Source: JAJFJD01 sp965228695
Lineage (GTDB): Bacteria; Pseudomonadota; Alphaproteobacteria; UBA8366
Length of the DNA: 64,000 nucleotides
Direction: 5' to 3'
Assembly: GCA_965228695.1 (NCBI GenBank)
Contig: CBDDIB010000002.1
Location: 1,798,001 to 1,862,000 of the forward strand
This document shows, one piece after another, positions 53,553-62,411 of the stretch. Under the pieces are notes generated by a model. The model searched no databases. It was not told the origin of the DNA and saw nothing but the letters and a program-made list of their open reading frames with translations. How positions within the stretch are numbered: position 1 is the stretch's first letter; each line of letters opens with the position of its first letter. A program made the translations under genes and the position numbers.

Positions 53553-54959
53553 TTAGAGCGGCGGGCGCTTGTCCGCCCAGGGACGGGCTTTCTCGAAGGC
53601 GGCGGCGGCTTGCAGCACCCCGATGTCGTTCAGGCGCGGTCCGACGATTTGCAGGCCGACGGGCAGGCCGTCGGCGGTGAAGCCGCAGGGGATGTTGGCG
53701 GCGGGGTTGTGGCTCATGTTGAACGGATAGGAGAACTCCGCCCACATAACCCAGTCCCAGGGATGTTCGGGCCAGTGCTCCGGCTGCAGCCGTTCGGCCG
53801 GGAAGGCGGCGACCGAGACGGCCGGCGTCAACAGCAGGTCCCACTCGGTAAAGAAACTATGGATGGCGCCGACATAGGCGAGCTTCCGTTCGCGCATCTG
53901 CATGTATTTCTCGGTCGGATGGTTCTGCGCCGAGCGAATGCAGGCAACCAGGCCCGGATCCATCCTGTCCTCCCATTCGTCGAGATAGGCGGCGTAGCTG
54001 AGTTCATGCGCGGCCCAGAAAAAGCGGATCAGGTCGGGTCCATCCGGTCCCCAGTCCGGCGTGACCTCTTCCACGGTCGCGCCGAGCGAGTCGAAAACAC
54101 CGACGGCATCCTTGACCAAACCGGCAATCTCCGGATCGACGCGCGCATGCCCCAGATCGGGGCTGTAGGCGATGCGCATCCCTTTCATCTCACGGTCGAG
54201 CAGGGCCGGATAATCCGCCGGCGGCGATTCCAGGCTGTAGTGGTCCAGGGGGTCGGGCCCGGACATCACCTGCAGCATCAACGCACCGTCGGCGACGGTC
54301 CGGGTCATGGGGCCGTTATGCGACGTCTGATCGTTATTCTTGACGGGCCAGTTTGGAACACGGCCGTAGGACGGCTTGATGCCGAAAACGCCGCAGAAAT
54401 GCGACGGCATGCGGATCGATCCCGCGCCGTCCGATCCCTGATGCAAGGGGCCGTAACCCGCCGCCGCCCCGGCGCCTGCACCCGCGGATGATGCGCCCGC
54501 GTTATAGCCGTGTTTCCAGGGATTATGGGTGATACCGGTCAACGGGCTTTGGCTTACGCCCTTCCAGCCGAATTCGGACGTGGTCGTCTTCCCGAGCGGG
54601 ATCGCGCCGGCCTTCTTCAGGCGCGCGACGAAGGGCGTGTCGAAGGCGCCGATAGTGCCTTTCTGGATCCAGGACCCGGACTCCATCGGCACGTCTTTCA
54701 TGACGGCGAGATCCTTGACCGTGACCGGTATGCCGTGCAGCGGGCCGAGCGGTTTGCCGTCGGAAACGGCTGCTTCCGCGGCCTTGGCCCCGTCCATTGC
54801 CTGGTCCGCGATGAGGGTCGCGAAGGCGTTGATGGCCGGCTCTTTCGCCTCGATGCGCGCCAGCACCGCCTGTATCAGTTCGACCGGCGACAGTTTCTTT
54901 TCGCGGATGAGGGCTGCGGCGTCGGTGGCGGGCAAGTAGGCGAGGTCGGTTGAGTCCAT
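53553..54959 (-). CDS. Amidase-signature-family amidohydrolase
   Basis: 468 aa. Ser-cisSer-Lys amidase family: Lys in VTVKDLAVMKDV, cis-Ser in NAGASSAGAGAGAAAGYGPLHQGSDGAGSIR with the second Gly-Ser block holding the nucleophile Ser, and FGIKPSYGRVP. The usual GGSSGG is GASSAG here. Substrate unknown; the family covers aliphatic and aryl amides and GatA-like enzymes, but no gatB or gatC is adjacent. No signal peptide. Converges on ppiC with 2 bp between stops. Confidence 0.9.
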   Translation of the reverse strand: MDSTDLAYLPATDAAALIREKKLSPVELIQAVLARIEAKEPAINAFATLIADQAMDGAKAAEAAVSDGKPLGPLHGIPVTVKDLAVMKDVPMESGSWIQKGTIGAFDTPFVARLKKAGAIPLGKTTTSEFGWKGVSQSPLTGITHNPWKHGYNAGASSAGAGAGAAAGYGPLHQGSDGAGSIRMPSHFCGVFGIKPSYGRVPNWPVKNNDQTSHNGPMTRTVADGALMLQVMSGPDPLDHYSLESPPADYPALLDREMKGMRIAYSPDLGHARVDPEIAGLVKDAVGVFDSLGATVEEVTPDWGPDGPDLIRFFWAAHELSYAAYLDEWEDRMDPGLVACIRSAQNHPTEKYMQMRERKLAYVGAIHSFFTEWDLLLTPAVSVAAFPAERLQPEHWPEHPWDWVMWAEFSYPFNMSHNPAANIPCGFTADGLPVGLQIVGPRLNDIGVLQAAAAFEKARPWADKRPPL

Positions 54960-55133
54960 GACGATGTCCCGTTCGTGGTTTCGGGGCGCTGCGGGCGCAC
55001 GCGGTGAGAACGCTAAGCGGCGACGAGGCGGAATCGCGCGTGACGCATCGCATCTGTACCTGAATGAGGCCGCCGCATCGGCCAGGAGAGGACCGACACC
55101 CCGTATAATAAGGAAAGATGGGTGCGCTGAAAG

Positions 55134-55808
55134 CTACGAAAGGGCGGTTTCGTCGCCCTTTTGAATCGCATCCCAAACCGCGCGCATCGTCATCGGTGCC
55201 TGCGGCGATTTGCGCGGCGTGGGCGGCGCAGGGCGCTGATCCTCAACGCCGCGCAGCCGTATTGCGGTCCTGGCCTTCTTGATCTTGTTGAACGGCAGCG
55301 GTTGGGACTCGGCGGATGTCTCGCGTGCCGAGACCGCCTCGCCCATCCGGTTGCGGTCACAGCAGAGGCCGACGATCGAAGCGCCGGAGGCGATCGTCAT
55401 CGTCTCGTAGGTGATGTCGCCTTTGACAGAGGCGGTCGCGGCGAGGGAGATCGCGCCGCAATCGATAGCGCCGTTCACCGTCCCGTCGACATAAACCGAC
55501 CGGCCTTTGACTGCGCCGTTCACGATGGCACCGTTGCCGACGACCACCCGATTCGCCGACACGTTGCCTTCGATGCTGCCGTCGACTTGCACCGTTCCGC
55601 TGAAACTGACATCGCCGACGATGAACTGGCCCGTCCCGATCGCGAGCCGGGACGCTGCCGTTTGGTTACCCATGTTCGGTGCCGTGAGGCCATGGGGTCG
55701 AATTTGATGATGAGAATTCGCCATTGGTGTTGGTGCGCGCTCTTCCGTCACTTTTCCCCGGTTGATGTCTCCTTGGGTCGGAATGCGTTTGCGCATCCGC
55801 GTGGACAT
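55134..55808 (-). CDS. Bactofilin (polymer-forming cytoskeletal protein)
   Basis: 224 aa from ATG 55808; other in-frame starts are GTG-side 55850 and ATG 55724, and no ribosome site decides. The core (about 60-150) is the right-handed beta-helix of DUF583/bactofilin: GQFIVGDVSFSGTVQVDGSIEGNVSANRVVVGNGAIVNGAVKGRSVYVDGTVNGAI and so on, with regular G/V repeats. A long charged tail follows. Bactofilins form nucleotide-free filaments that localise cell-wall enzymes. Same strand as the amidase, 174 bp apart. Confidence 0.9.
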   Translation of the reverse strand: MSTRMRKRIPTQGDINRGKVTEERAPTPMANSHHQIRPHGLTAPNMGNQTAASRLAIGTGQFIVGDVSFSGTVQVDGSIEGNVSANRVVVGNGAIVNGAVKGRSVYVDGTVNGAIDCGAISLAATASVKGDITYETMTIASGASIVGLCCDRNRMGEAVSARETSAESQPLPFNKIKKARTAIRLRGVEDQRPAPPTPRKSPQAPMTMRAVWDAIQKGDETALS

Positions 55809-56066
55809 CGTGTTGAGGTAGACGCTGACGGAGCGGCGCGCCAGGCACAATACCGCTCTTGGCTAGCCTGTTCTTCGGAATTGTACCCGAAAAATAATGA
55901 ATTTATATCAGCTACTTATGTGGAATATTGTGGATAAGTCCGCTGTCCGCAACCACCTGCGCCGACAGTAACACCAATGATATAGATGATACCCGCATCC
56001 GAAACGAATTCGGGCCGATCGCCACGCCGGAAACCGGCCCGATCTCAGATCGCCGCTGTCGGTCGG

Positions 56067-56570
56067 CTATGCCTCGACGAAAGGGTCGCGTTTCACGTTG
56101 TCGAGGTTTTCGCCTTCGATGCGGATCAAGCGCGTCGGTCCGGACCGGCTCGGTGAATGCACGTCGCCCACATCGTAAAGTTTCGCCATGCCGCGCGTCA
56201 TGTCGTAGACCGATTCCGCCTTCACCGCCGCGGGCTCGTCCTCGGTGCGGGGCTTGGTGACCTTCCACTCGGTCATCGTGGTCTTTCCGGCCGCTTGGCC
56301 GTAAATCGCCCAAGAGGAGCCGTGGTCATGCGGTTTGGAATTTTTCGCGCCCTCATGGACATGCGCGACGATACAGAATTTCAGATCCGGATCTTCGTAC
56401 AGGATTTTGCGCGGTTCCTTGTTGTCCGGTCCGAGATAGGCGTTCACGAAACCGTCGTCGACGAGCGCCTTCTCCAGCACTTGCCGCACCTGTTCCCGGC
56501 CGCCGGGTCCGGGATCCTTGGTCAAGATATCCCGGAATTCCGTGGAAAGCCGATCTATGTCATATCCCAT
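56067..56570 (-). CDS. Cupin-fold protein, cysteine-dioxygenase-like
   Basis: 167 aa, ATG 56570 with GGATGGAG upstream. A single cupin domain: KFCIVAHVHEGAKNSKPHDHGSSWAIYGQAAGKTTMTEW gives the His-x-His metal motif (HDHG), and a later VGDVHSPSRSG supplies the third His. The fold resembles 2-His/3-His thiol dioxygenases, but the substrate is not evident. Not in an obvious operon. Confidence 0.75.
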   Translation of the reverse strand: MGYDIDRLSTEFRDILTKDPGPGGREQVRQVLEKALVDDGFVNAYLGPDNKEPRKILYEDPDLKFCIVAHVHEGAKNSKPHDHGSSWAIYGQAAGKTTMTEWKVTKPRTEDEPAAVKAESVYDMTRGMAKLYDVGDVHSPSRSGPTRLIRIEGENLDNVKRDPFVEA

Positions 56571-56784
56571 TTCGATTCACTCCATCCTTAGCGCTGTCCG
56601 ATACGCCCGTTGTCTGGCTCACCCTAAAGTACCAACAGTGCGCCGCCCCATCCAGTCGGCGAACCGAAGGGAATTGGATCGAGCTTCGCATTGGCGGCGA
56701 GATTAGCCAATAGGATCATGTTTCCGCATTGATCTCGCGCATTCCTACATGACAGGGTGATAGGTCAACAGGCGGAGGGGTTTG

Positions 56785-58053
56785 ATGGCGGTCGGGACGG
56801 ACATGCAGCAGGCATTGCGGCAGACGGACGAATTGTGGCGCGATTTCGAGGCGCTGTGCGGCTTTGGCGGACGGTTTTGCGGTTCGGACTCCGAAAAGCA
56901 GGCCGTCGCTTTCCTCAAGGAACGGCTTGAAGCCGCATTTCCCGGCCAGTGGGCATCGAACTCGATGCCGTTCGACGGGTGGCGTCGAAGCGGTCAATCG
57001 TTGGAACGCCTTACGCCGTCGGCCGAATCGCTTGATTGCCATGCATTGGTCTGGTCGCCGGCTACGCCCCCCGGCGGACTGGAAGCGGAAGTCGTCGATC
57101 TCGGACGCGGGACGCCTGACGATATTCACCGCGCGGCGGATCGCGTGCGTGGCCGGATCGTGTTGTCCCAACACGAGTATATGTTCTCGCGCGACACCGT
57201 TCACCGGCGCGCGAAATACGATGCCGCGCGAGAGCACGGCGCGGTCGGATTCCTGATCGGCTATCATCTGCCGGGCGACCTGCTCGCGACCGGGTCTTCG
57301 GGACGGAACGGCGCGGCCGATATTCCCGCTGCCGCCATCACGCTGGAAGCGGCGAAAGCGCTGCGGGCGAATGGCGATCAGTACCCACGTGTTCGTCTGT
57401 CCATCGACACGGCGACCCCGGACGATGTCGCGGAATCTTTGATCGCCGATCTGCCAGGCCAAACCGATGAATGGATCGTGCTGAGCGCGCATATCGATGG
57501 GCATCCGTTGGGGGAAAGCGCGATCGACAATGCGACGGGGCTTGCCGCCGTGTTGACGGTTGCACGCGCGCTGTCGCCGCATGTGGCGTCGATGCGGCGT
57601 GGCCTTCGCATCGGTTTGTTCAATCTGGAGGAATGGGCGCTTACCGGGTCGGCGCGGTATGTCGACGCCCTTTCGCCCGAGGAGCGAAATCGCATCGCCT
57701 TGAACGTCAATCTGGATTCGATCGCCGGCGCCCGGCGGTTGACGGCGCTGACCAGCGGCTTTGCGAAGATCGAGGGGTTCCTGGCCGGGATTGCCGGGGA
57801 AGTAGGGACCGGTCTCGATTTCTACCGGCCGATGATGCGGAATTCCGACCACTACAACTTCGCGCGCCATGGCATCCCGGCGTTTCGGTTGGTCGCCGGT
57901 TTTGACGAAGCCGACTCGGCCTTGCGCTACGTCCTGACCCGGGAAGACCGGATCGATAAGGTCGATCGCAATGATCTGGCGACGGCAACGGCGCTCACCG
58001 CCGCGATCGTGCTCGAGGCATGCCGGGTGCCGTCCCTGAATCTGCGGGACTGA
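56785..58053 (+). CDS. M28-family zinc aminopeptidase-like protein
   Basis: 422 aa from ATG 56785 (GGAGGGG upstream; a TTG at 56782 is one codon earlier). A PA-type insert (about 95-205) precedes the peptidase core with metal ligands in SAHIDGHPLGESAIDNATG, Glu-Glu in FNLEEWALTGSARY, Asp in NVNLDSIAG and His in MRNSDHYNFARHGIPAF. All five expected metal-binding positions look present. No signal peptide, so possibly cytoplasmic. Substrate unknown. Converges with the next gene. Confidence 0.9.
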   Translation: MAVGTDMQQALRQTDELWRDFEALCGFGGRFCGSDSEKQAVAFLKERLEAAFPGQWASNSMPFDGWRRSGQSLERLTPSAESLDCHALVWSPATPPGGLEAEVVDLGRGTPDDIHRAADRVRGRIVLSQHEYMFSRDTVHRRAKYDAAREHGAVGFLIGYHLPGDLLATGSSGRNGAADIPAAAITLEAAKALRANGDQYPRVRLSIDTATPDDVAESLIADLPGQTDEWIVLSAHIDGHPLGESAIDNATGLAAVLTVARALSPHVASMRRGLRIGLFNLEEWALTGSARYVDALSPEERNRIALNVNLDSIAGARRLTALTSGFAKIEGFLAGIAGEVGTGLDFYRPMMRNSDHYNFARHGIPAFRLVAGFDEADSALRYVLTREDRIDKVDRNDLATATALTAAIVLEACRVPSLNLRD

Positions 58054-58059
58054 CGCGCG

Positions 58060-60087
58060 TCAGTCGAGATCGGCGTCATGGCGCGGCGCGCCCCAGTTGG
58101 CGGCGAGGGTGACGGCGCGTTCCACGTCTTCCTCCAGCATCAATCCGTCGGCGACAAGGGCCAAGGCCGCTGCCTTGATCGCTTCGACATAGCCGGCGGC
58201 ATCGCCATAGCGCTCGGAAATCGACCGTCGCGGATCGCCTGTCGCTTGCCGCACCTCCGGCGTGTCGGGGAGGGGAATGGTGCTGCCGGTGAATTCGTGC
58301 ATCGCGCCTTCGCCGTAGTGGCGCGCCCGCAGGTTCCATCCGGTATAGGTCGCGAGCGGCGCCCCGACCATCGGCGCGCGAACGCCGGGCACGTCGTTGC
58401 CGTCCTCGTCGACCGACGGGATCATGATCGGATAACCGTCGGCATCGATAATGTCCGGCGGTTCCTTCGATAGGATGCCGTTATCGGCATCGGGTCCGAA
58501 ATCGAGCAACGGCAGGCTTGCCGGCTCACGCGGGGTGGACACACCCGGAATATGCGGGAACTGCTCTTGCCACTCCTCGATCGTGGCTAACGTACCGTCG
58601 GCACGGGTCGGGATCCGGCTGTCGGGCGGCCGCGTGCCGTCGGTTGCCCACCGGTCCATGGCTTCCAGCATCGCACGGAACAGCATAGACGTGGCAACCA
58701 CGTTGCAGTTGTTTTGACAGACGCCCTTGGTCGGGCTCTTCAGGTTCGGGTCGGCGAAATGCTGGGAACTCGACCATAGGAAGACCCGGACATTTTCGGG
58801 CTGTTCCAGGTCATTGCCTTCCGTGTCGGTGTGCACCAGCGAGCCGCGCCGCTGCCAATACTCCGTCGCCGTTTGCGTATGGATCACCAAGGGGTCGGAG
58901 TCCGGGCGCTTGAGGATGGCATCGGTTCTCCCGGTGAGATGATCCGTACATTCCGCATAGGAAAAGGGGAAGTGATCCGCCCGGTTGAAGTGCTCTTCAT
59001 ATTGCTGGCCCGCCGGCGCGACCACATTGGCGAAACGGTAGTTCAGCCACATGCGGCCGGCGCCCGAGACATGCGGCAGCACGCCATCGAAGACCCGACG
59101 TCCGTCCGCATCCGCGTTGAAGCCGCGATAAAGGAAATCGCGCAGGCAGCGCCCTGTTTGCGATCGCCCCCAGCCATAGGCTTTTTCGACCGATGACGGT
59201 CCGCCGATCGGGTTGGGTGCGCCGGCGCTGTCCGCGTTTTCGTATTTGAGGAAGCTGACCAGGTCGCGCACCACCACGTGCCCCAGTCCCAAGACCAAGG
59301 GATCACGCCCCGTGTAGACAAGTTCGTAGATCCAGCCGGTATCGAAGCCGCCCGGCATATAGATGTTGGTGTCGGAGGCGATGATCGATGTCTGCGCACC
59401 CTGGTTGTCGAGACCGACGCCGCCCTCGACGCGGGCGAACTGCCATTGATCGGCGGGGACGTCGATGCGTTCGTCGTCCGTGTACCGCCGCTTGGTCAGA
59501 CGGGCCTTGCGCGTGTCCAGCGATACGGTGGGATGGCTGCGGGTCGAGGCGGTGCCGCTCAATGGATATGTCGTGATACCGGGCCGGTCGGCGATGAATT
59601 CTACCCGGACCGGGCCGGTAACCGGTTCGCCGTTTTCGGTCGCCACCGGCAGATCGAGCAGCATGCGCCCGTCACCGGGCAGGAGATCGCCCTGCCAGGC
59701 GGCGCAAACCACGGTGTACCCGCGTCGGAAGAAGAACCCGTTGCCCGCATCTTCCACTGTAATGGGGTCGTTGGTCGGCGGGGCGTCGTTGAAGAATTGA
59801 ACGGCGCGCAGGTTGCCGCGATTCCCGTAATCGAAGAAGACACGCTTGTTGCCGCGTCCCGCATCGACCGGTTTCAGGATGATGACGTCGGAAACGAACT
59901 CGACCAGCCCATCGGCGTTCGTCGGCGCTTTGTCCAGGTCTACGATTCCCGCCTGCGCCGGATGCGATGGATCCACGGCGAAATGGGCGCGACCGGTCAA
60001 GCGTTCATAGGCGCCGGAGGCGCCGAAATCATGTCCGCCGGCGAAGGGCTCGCGTTTTGCAATCCGCAATTCGATCTTGTTGCTCAT
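58060..60087 (-). CDS. Large alpha/beta-hydrolase-domain protein (PF20091-like)
   Basis: 675 aa, ATG 60087 after GGAAA. Opens IELRIAKREPFAGGHDFGASGAYERLTGRAHFAVDP, which is characteristic of a proteobacterial family of putative esterases; further blocks are VFFDYGNRG, RRGYTVVCAAWQGDLLPG, GWGRSQTGRCLRDFLYRGF (Ser in a GRSQTG elbow) and RADHFPFSYAECTDHLTGR. No signal peptide. Biochemical function of the family is largely unknown. Confidence 0.85.
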   Translation of the reverse strand: MSNKIELRIAKREPFAGGHDFGASGAYERLTGRAHFAVDPSHPAQAGIVDLDKAPTNADGLVEFVSDVIILKPVDAGRGNKRVFFDYGNRGNLRAVQFFNDAPPTNDPITVEDAGNGFFFRRGYTVVCAAWQGDLLPGDGRMLLDLPVATENGEPVTGPVRVEFIADRPGITTYPLSGTASTRSHPTVSLDTRKARLTKRRYTDDERIDVPADQWQFARVEGGVGLDNQGAQTSIIASDTNIYMPGGFDTGWIYELVYTGRDPLVLGLGHVVVRDLVSFLKYENADSAGAPNPIGGPSSVEKAYGWGRSQTGRCLRDFLYRGFNADADGRRVFDGVLPHVSGAGRMWLNYRFANVVAPAGQQYEEHFNRADHFPFSYAECTDHLTGRTDAILKRPDSDPLVIHTQTATEYWQRRGSLVHTDTEGNDLEQPENVRVFLWSSSQHFADPNLKSPTKGVCQNNCNVVATSMLFRAMLEAMDRWATDGTRPPDSRIPTRADGTLATIEEWQEQFPHIPGVSTPREPASLPLLDFGPDADNGILSKEPPDIIDADGYPIMIPSVDEDGNDVPGVRAPMVGAPLATYTGWNLRARHYGEGAMHEFTGSTIPLPDTPEVRQATGDPRRSISERYGDAAGYVEAIKAAALALVADGLMLEEDVERAVTLAANWGAPRHDADLD

Positions 60088-60423
60088 ATTGTTTCCTTTT
60101 CCATCACGTCGCCTTGCGCCGGCTCGGCGGATCGCACCAGTCTAGACTCTTTTCGATGGCGGGGCACAGGGACACGGGCAACGCGAACCGTTGTTGGGCA
60201 TCCGCGACGCGGCGGGAGTGCATGGTGCGTCGCGTTAGAATTTCCGGGGAGATGGTCACACAAACGGCCACAAATCTGTGATTTCAGACAAAAAAAGCTG
60301 GATTTCGGACTGGATTCGGCGTCATAAAATCACCAAATTTTATGAGTACGAAGGGTTGGGGCCTCGAAATCGGCTTTTCCTTACTTTGGTGCAAGGGTGG
60401 CCAGTTGAACCGGAGGATTTTTA
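60088..60423. other. Intergenic spacer with an inverted repeat
   Basis: 336 bp between the divergent hydrolase and lipoprotein genes. An 8-bp perfect inverted repeat, CATAAAAT and ATTTTATG with loop CACCAA, lies at 60323-60344, about 80 bp upstream of the lipoprotein. No gene is seen. Confidence 0.6.
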
Positions 60424-60909
60424 ATGCGGAAGAATGCCATTACGGCGCTCTGCCTGTCGGCTGCTATCGCACTTGCCGGCTGCGCCCAGGGTCAGGGACC
60501 CGGAACGAAAGAATCGGTCGGCACGTTGGGCGGCGCCGCACTTGGCGGTCTTTTGGGATCGCAGATCGGCGGCGGCACGGGTAAGCTTGCCTTCACCGCG
60601 GCCGGCGTCTTTCTTGGCGGACTATTGGGCAATCAGGTTGGTAAGAGCCTGGACCGTGCCGATAGACTAGAAGCGCAGCAGGCCATGGGCCGCGCGCAGA
60701 CCGCGCCGATCGGTGAAACCATCGCTTGGAAGAACCCCGAGAGCGGACATTCCGGGACCTATACACCGGTTCGGGAAGGCACGTCGACTTCGGGCAAATA
60801 TTGCCGTGAATTTCAGCAGACGATTACCGTCGGCGGAAAGACCGAGCAAGGCTATGGTACGGCCTGCCGGCAGCCTGACGGATCTTGGAAAATCGTCCAG
60901 GACGGATAA
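60424..60909 (+). CDS. Glycine-zipper outer-membrane lipoprotein (17-kDa surface antigen-like)
   Basis: 161 aa, with GGAGG before ATG 60424. Lipoprotein signal with lipobox LAGC. The mature part begins with a double glycine-zipper segment (LGGAALGGLLGSQIGGGTGKLAFTAAGVFLGGLLGNQVGKSLD), then a conserved C-terminal domain with two Cys (GKYCREFQQTITVGGKTEQGYGTACRQPDGSWKIV) typical of the Rickettsia 17-kDa antigen / RT0821-like family. Probably outer-membrane anchored; role unknown. Confidence 0.9.
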   Translation: MRKNAITALCLSAAIALAGCAQGQGPGTKESVGTLGGAALGGLLGSQIGGGTGKLAFTAAGVFLGGLLGNQVGKSLDRADRLEAQQAMGRAQTAPIGETIAWKNPESGHSGTYTPVREGTSTSGKYCREFQQTITVGGKTEQGYGTACRQPDGSWKIVQDG

Positions 60910-60932
60910 TCGCCAAAACAGTAGAATCGTAT

Positions 60933-60961
60933 GAAGCGGCCCCGGAGGCCGCTTCTTTTTT
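60933..60961 (+). terminator. Rho-independent terminator after the lipoprotein gene
   Basis: GAAGCGGCC (60933-60941), loop CCGGA, GGCCGCTTC (60947-60955), then six T. Nine perfect pairs with a T-run; likely also limits read-through into the convergent dioxygenase gene. Confidence 0.9.
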
Positions 60962-60972
60962 GAGCAAGGGTG

Positions 60973-61830
60973 TTAGAACGGCCGGTCGCCCCGGATCTGG
61001 ATCCGCTCCATCAGGCGATGACTCGTCGGGCAATCGTTGAGCGCCAAGTGCACCAGCGCCCGGTTGTCCCATAGGACAAGCATTCTCTCCGACCACCGGT
61101 GCCGATAGGTGAACTCGGGACGGTGGCTGTGTTCGTACAGGTAGTTGAGCAGCGGTTGGCTTTCCTCCGTCGTCATGTTCTCAAGCCGGAGCATGTAGGC
61201 GATGTTGACATAGAGCGCCTTTCGTCCGGTTTCCGGATGGGTCCGCACGACCGGATGGGTATTGCGCGTTTCGCGCCACGTATCGCTTTCGTCGGTTTTG
61301 TTCGTCCGGCGTTTGTTCAGAGCTGCGCGCGGTCCGGCCACACGGCTGTCCCCATGCACGGCGCGCATTCCGTCCAACATGTCTTTCATCCCGCTCGATA
61401 GGGCGTCGTAGGCGTCATATTGATTCGCAAACAATGTGTCGCCGCCGACCGGGGGCACGATTTTCGAGTACATCATGGTACCCATGGGTGGCTTTTCGAG
61501 GCTTGTTGTATCGTTGTGCCACTCCGACCCGAGATGCCCGGAATCGCCCGGTTTTCGCTCGACCGCGATTATCTCAGGATAATCCTTCATACCGGCCAGG
61601 TTGGGATGGATCGCGAGGTCCCCGAAGCGCCGGGCGAAAGCAATCTGATCGTCGGGCGACATGTCCTGGTTGGGAAAACACAGCACCAGATGATCGAGCA
61701 ATGCTTGATGAATTACCGCGAATCGATCGTTCGACAGGTCAGCGGTTAAATCGACGCCGGTGATTTCAGCGCCGGCGGCAGCGCCGGCGCGGCGAATTTG
61801 GAGCGTGCCCTCGGCCAAATGTGTCTCCAT
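60973..61830 (-). CDS. TauD/TfdA-family Fe(II)/2-oxoglutarate dioxygenase
   Basis: 285 aa, ATG 61830. Fe ligands His-x-Asp in SEWHNDTTSLEKPP, distal His/Arg block HLALNDCPTSHRLMERIQIRGDRPF, and 2-oxoglutarate contact HPETGRKALYVNIAYMLRLENMTTEES. TauD-type enzymes oxidise taurine, sulfonates or herbicide-like acids; the substrate here cannot be deduced, and no sulfonate transporter is adjacent. Confidence 0.9.
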   Translation of the reverse strand: METHLAEGTLQIRRAGAAAGAEITGVDLTADLSNDRFAVIHQALLDHLVLCFPNQDMSPDDQIAFARRFGDLAIHPNLAGMKDYPEIIAVERKPGDSGHLGSEWHNDTTSLEKPPMGTMMYSKIVPPVGGDTLFANQYDAYDALSSGMKDMLDGMRAVHGDSRVAGPRAALNKRRTNKTDESDTWRETRNTHPVVRTHPETGRKALYVNIAYMLRLENMTTEESQPLLNYLYEHSHRPEFTYRHRWSERMLVLWDNRALVHLALNDCPTSHRLMERIQIRGDRPF

Positions 61831-61925
61831 CGGCTTAAAAGCGAGTCGTCGTCAGTATTGCAGCAAACCGGCGACAGGAAAAACGGCATAATCACGTTGG
61901 GATTCGGTCGGGCTCCACTGTGTAC

Positions 61926-61961
61926 AAAAAAATGCCGCCCCGTACGATGTACGAGGCGGCA
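61926..61961 (-). terminator. Rho-independent terminator of the small gene at 61991
   Basis: On the minus strand the stem TGCCGCC / GGCGGCA (61955-61961 with 61933-61939), extended internally by GTAC/GTAC, is followed by seven T. It begins 30 bp past the small gene's stop. Confidence 0.85.
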
Positions 61962-61990
61962 ATACTTTTTAGTTCAATGGAATGATCACG

Positions 61991-62188
61991 TTAACGAGCG
62001 GGATCACCTTCGATATTTCCCAATATCTCATCAACCGCCCGAACAATGCCGATCCAAGTCGCGCCGCCTTTGAAGTCTTCTGCGGCAAGCCGTCTCTGAG
62101 CTTGCACAGATGCTCTTATGGGCGCGTCTTCACCGTGTTTCTGAACCAACAACCGCGCGATCTGCAGTCCATTGTCGTCTTGCTTCAT
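61991..62188 (-). CDS. Small helical conserved protein
   Basis: 65 aa, MKQDDNGLQIARLLVQKHGE followed by ASVQAQRRLAAEDFKGGATWIGIVRAVDEIL. ATG 62188 has a GAGGGGG run directly upstream, and a strong terminator follows the stop, which together make it a likely real gene. The ARLL..KHGEDA...A..R...A.D..G...W..I..A..EIL layout resembles small alphaproteobacterial DUF6961-type helical proteins; function unknown. Confidence 0.65.
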   Translation of the reverse strand: MKQDDNGLQIARLLVQKHGEDAPIRASVQAQRRLAAEDFKGGATWIGIVRAVDEILGNIEGDPAR

Positions 62189-62334
62189 CTCCCCCTCGAG
62201 ACTTGGCTTTTAGCACTCCTGGCACCAACGTTTGCCAGAGACGATTAACTAGTATCAGCATCACGCCGCGACGGATAAGATTTTCAAATGAGGGCCGGTA
62301 TATTTCCCAGGAATGGTGATGCAATTGCGACAGT

Positions 62335-62384
62335 CATTTTGAGCGGCAAAAATCGTTTTTTTGTGCATTTGCACGCTCAAAATG
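62335..62384. other. Nested inverted repeat downstream of the HlyD-type gene
   Basis: CATTTTGAGCG (62335-62345) and CGCTCAAAATG (62374-62384) are perfect 11-bp arms; inside them GCAAA (62346-62350) pairs with TTTGC (62368-62372), giving a stem of sixteen pairs with one bulge. It starts 28 bp past the adaptor gene stop and lacks a flanking T-run. Probably a 3' end stability element or terminator variant. Confidence 0.65.
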
Positions 62385-62411
62385 CAGCGAATCCGATTTT
62401 TTGGACGCTTA

